A stretch of DNA of 64,000 nt from an uncultured Agathobacter sp. (GTDB lineage: Bacteria; Bacillota; Clostridia; Lachnospirales; Lachnospiraceae). The position numbers and the translations under genes were made by a program. A model generated the notes under the pieces. That model had not been told where the DNA came from, searched no databases, and saw only the letters and a program-made list of their open reading frames with translations. Below, in pieces: positions 63,857 through 64,000 of this stretch; position 1 is the first letter of the stretch, and each line of letters opens with the position of its first letter. Where the stretch lies: contig CALWLL010000022.1 of the NCBI GenBank assembly GCA_944381555.1, forward strand, positions 18,135 to 82,134. The letters are read 5' to 3'.

Positions 63857-64000
63857 TTACTCCAAACGATTACTCCAGATATCCTCCCCCAGAAGAATGA
63901 CTGTGCCGGACTCGTCCCCCAATACCTCCATAGCGGCCTGGGGTTCATAGATATCCATGTCCAGATTCTCACTGTCACTGTGGATCAGGGGGATGTCGGC
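63857..64000 (-). CDS. C-terminal end of an unrecognised gene (partial)
   Basis: An open frame enters from the right edge and ends after 47 residues (ADIPLIHSDSENLDMDIY ... EDIWSNRLE). Codon choice is richer in CTG, GGG and GCC than in the neighbouring genes, which may mean a foreign origin. Too short to identify. Confidence 0.5.
   Translation of the reverse strand, partial: ADIPLIHSDSENLDMDIYEPQAAMEVLGDESGTVILLGEDIWSNRLE

Overview
The window looks like chromosome of a low-to-mid GC Clostridia bacterium, most likely a Lachnospiraceae gut commensal. This is inferred from the gene families, not from a search: a CmpB-type membrane protein, fused EcfA, a LicT-controlled PTS operon, BIG2 surface proteins, strong AGGAGG ribosome sites and sigma-A promoters of the form TTGACA-N17-TATAAT. 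I see no rRNA, tRNA, CRISPR array or intact insertion sequence.

Layout. 1-1660: the start of an aspartokinase gene, a 58-residue Cys-rich protein, and an ORF-less transcription unit with a strong promoter and a long terminator hairpin (candidate ncRNA of about 370 nt). 1664-7061: an AraC/YesN-type regulator, a HisJ-like PHP phosphatase and a superfamily 2 helicase with two membrane segments. 7218-12245: TrkA-TrkH potassium uptake, then a zinc-ribbon membrane protein overlapping a TPM-domain protein. 12383-20171: a Mbeg1-like hydrolase, a LacX-like epimerase, carB, a 5'-truncated chemotaxis receptor and a DegV protein. 20287-26236: a surface module made of a BIG2 protein, a class B sortase with an SH3 domain and an EPSEPTE repeat tail, and a divergent trypsin-like membrane protease.

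26255-30531: a small unknown protein, a CmpB-family membrane protein, and a MarR-regulated two-subunit ABC exporter in which both ABC genes are broken by deletions. Two TGTAG-N4-CTACA operators remain around marR.

30596-50800: a 20 kb, 17-gene, leftward polysaccharide or teichoic-acid-like cluster with very short intergenic gaps. It contains a TagB/F-like CDP-polyol transferase, two pyruvyltransferase-family proteins, an FrhB-like Fe-S protein, WecB, four GT2 transferases, a GT32-like transferase, a WcbI-like protein, two methyltransferases, two IspD/TarI-like cytidylyltransferases and an SDR. Nine of these proteins carry the same small Rossmann-like module (G-x-G-x-x-G ... D-N-D), at the N terminus, at the C terminus or alone behind a membrane anchor. 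No flippase, polymerase or ABC exporter is present. This recurring module is the strongest candidate for an undescribed system.

51043-58066: an amino-sugar uptake and catabolism unit: promoter, LicT RAT site and overlapping terminator, then licT, EIIA, ptsI, ptsH, nagE, an internal hairpin, nagB and nagA. 58143-62341: a PHP protein with an ECF transporter (EcfT, fused EcfA, large S component). 62457-64000: an AlkA-like glycosylase, then a damaged stretch with a truncated HTH regulator, consecutive hairpins and the end of an unrecognised gene.
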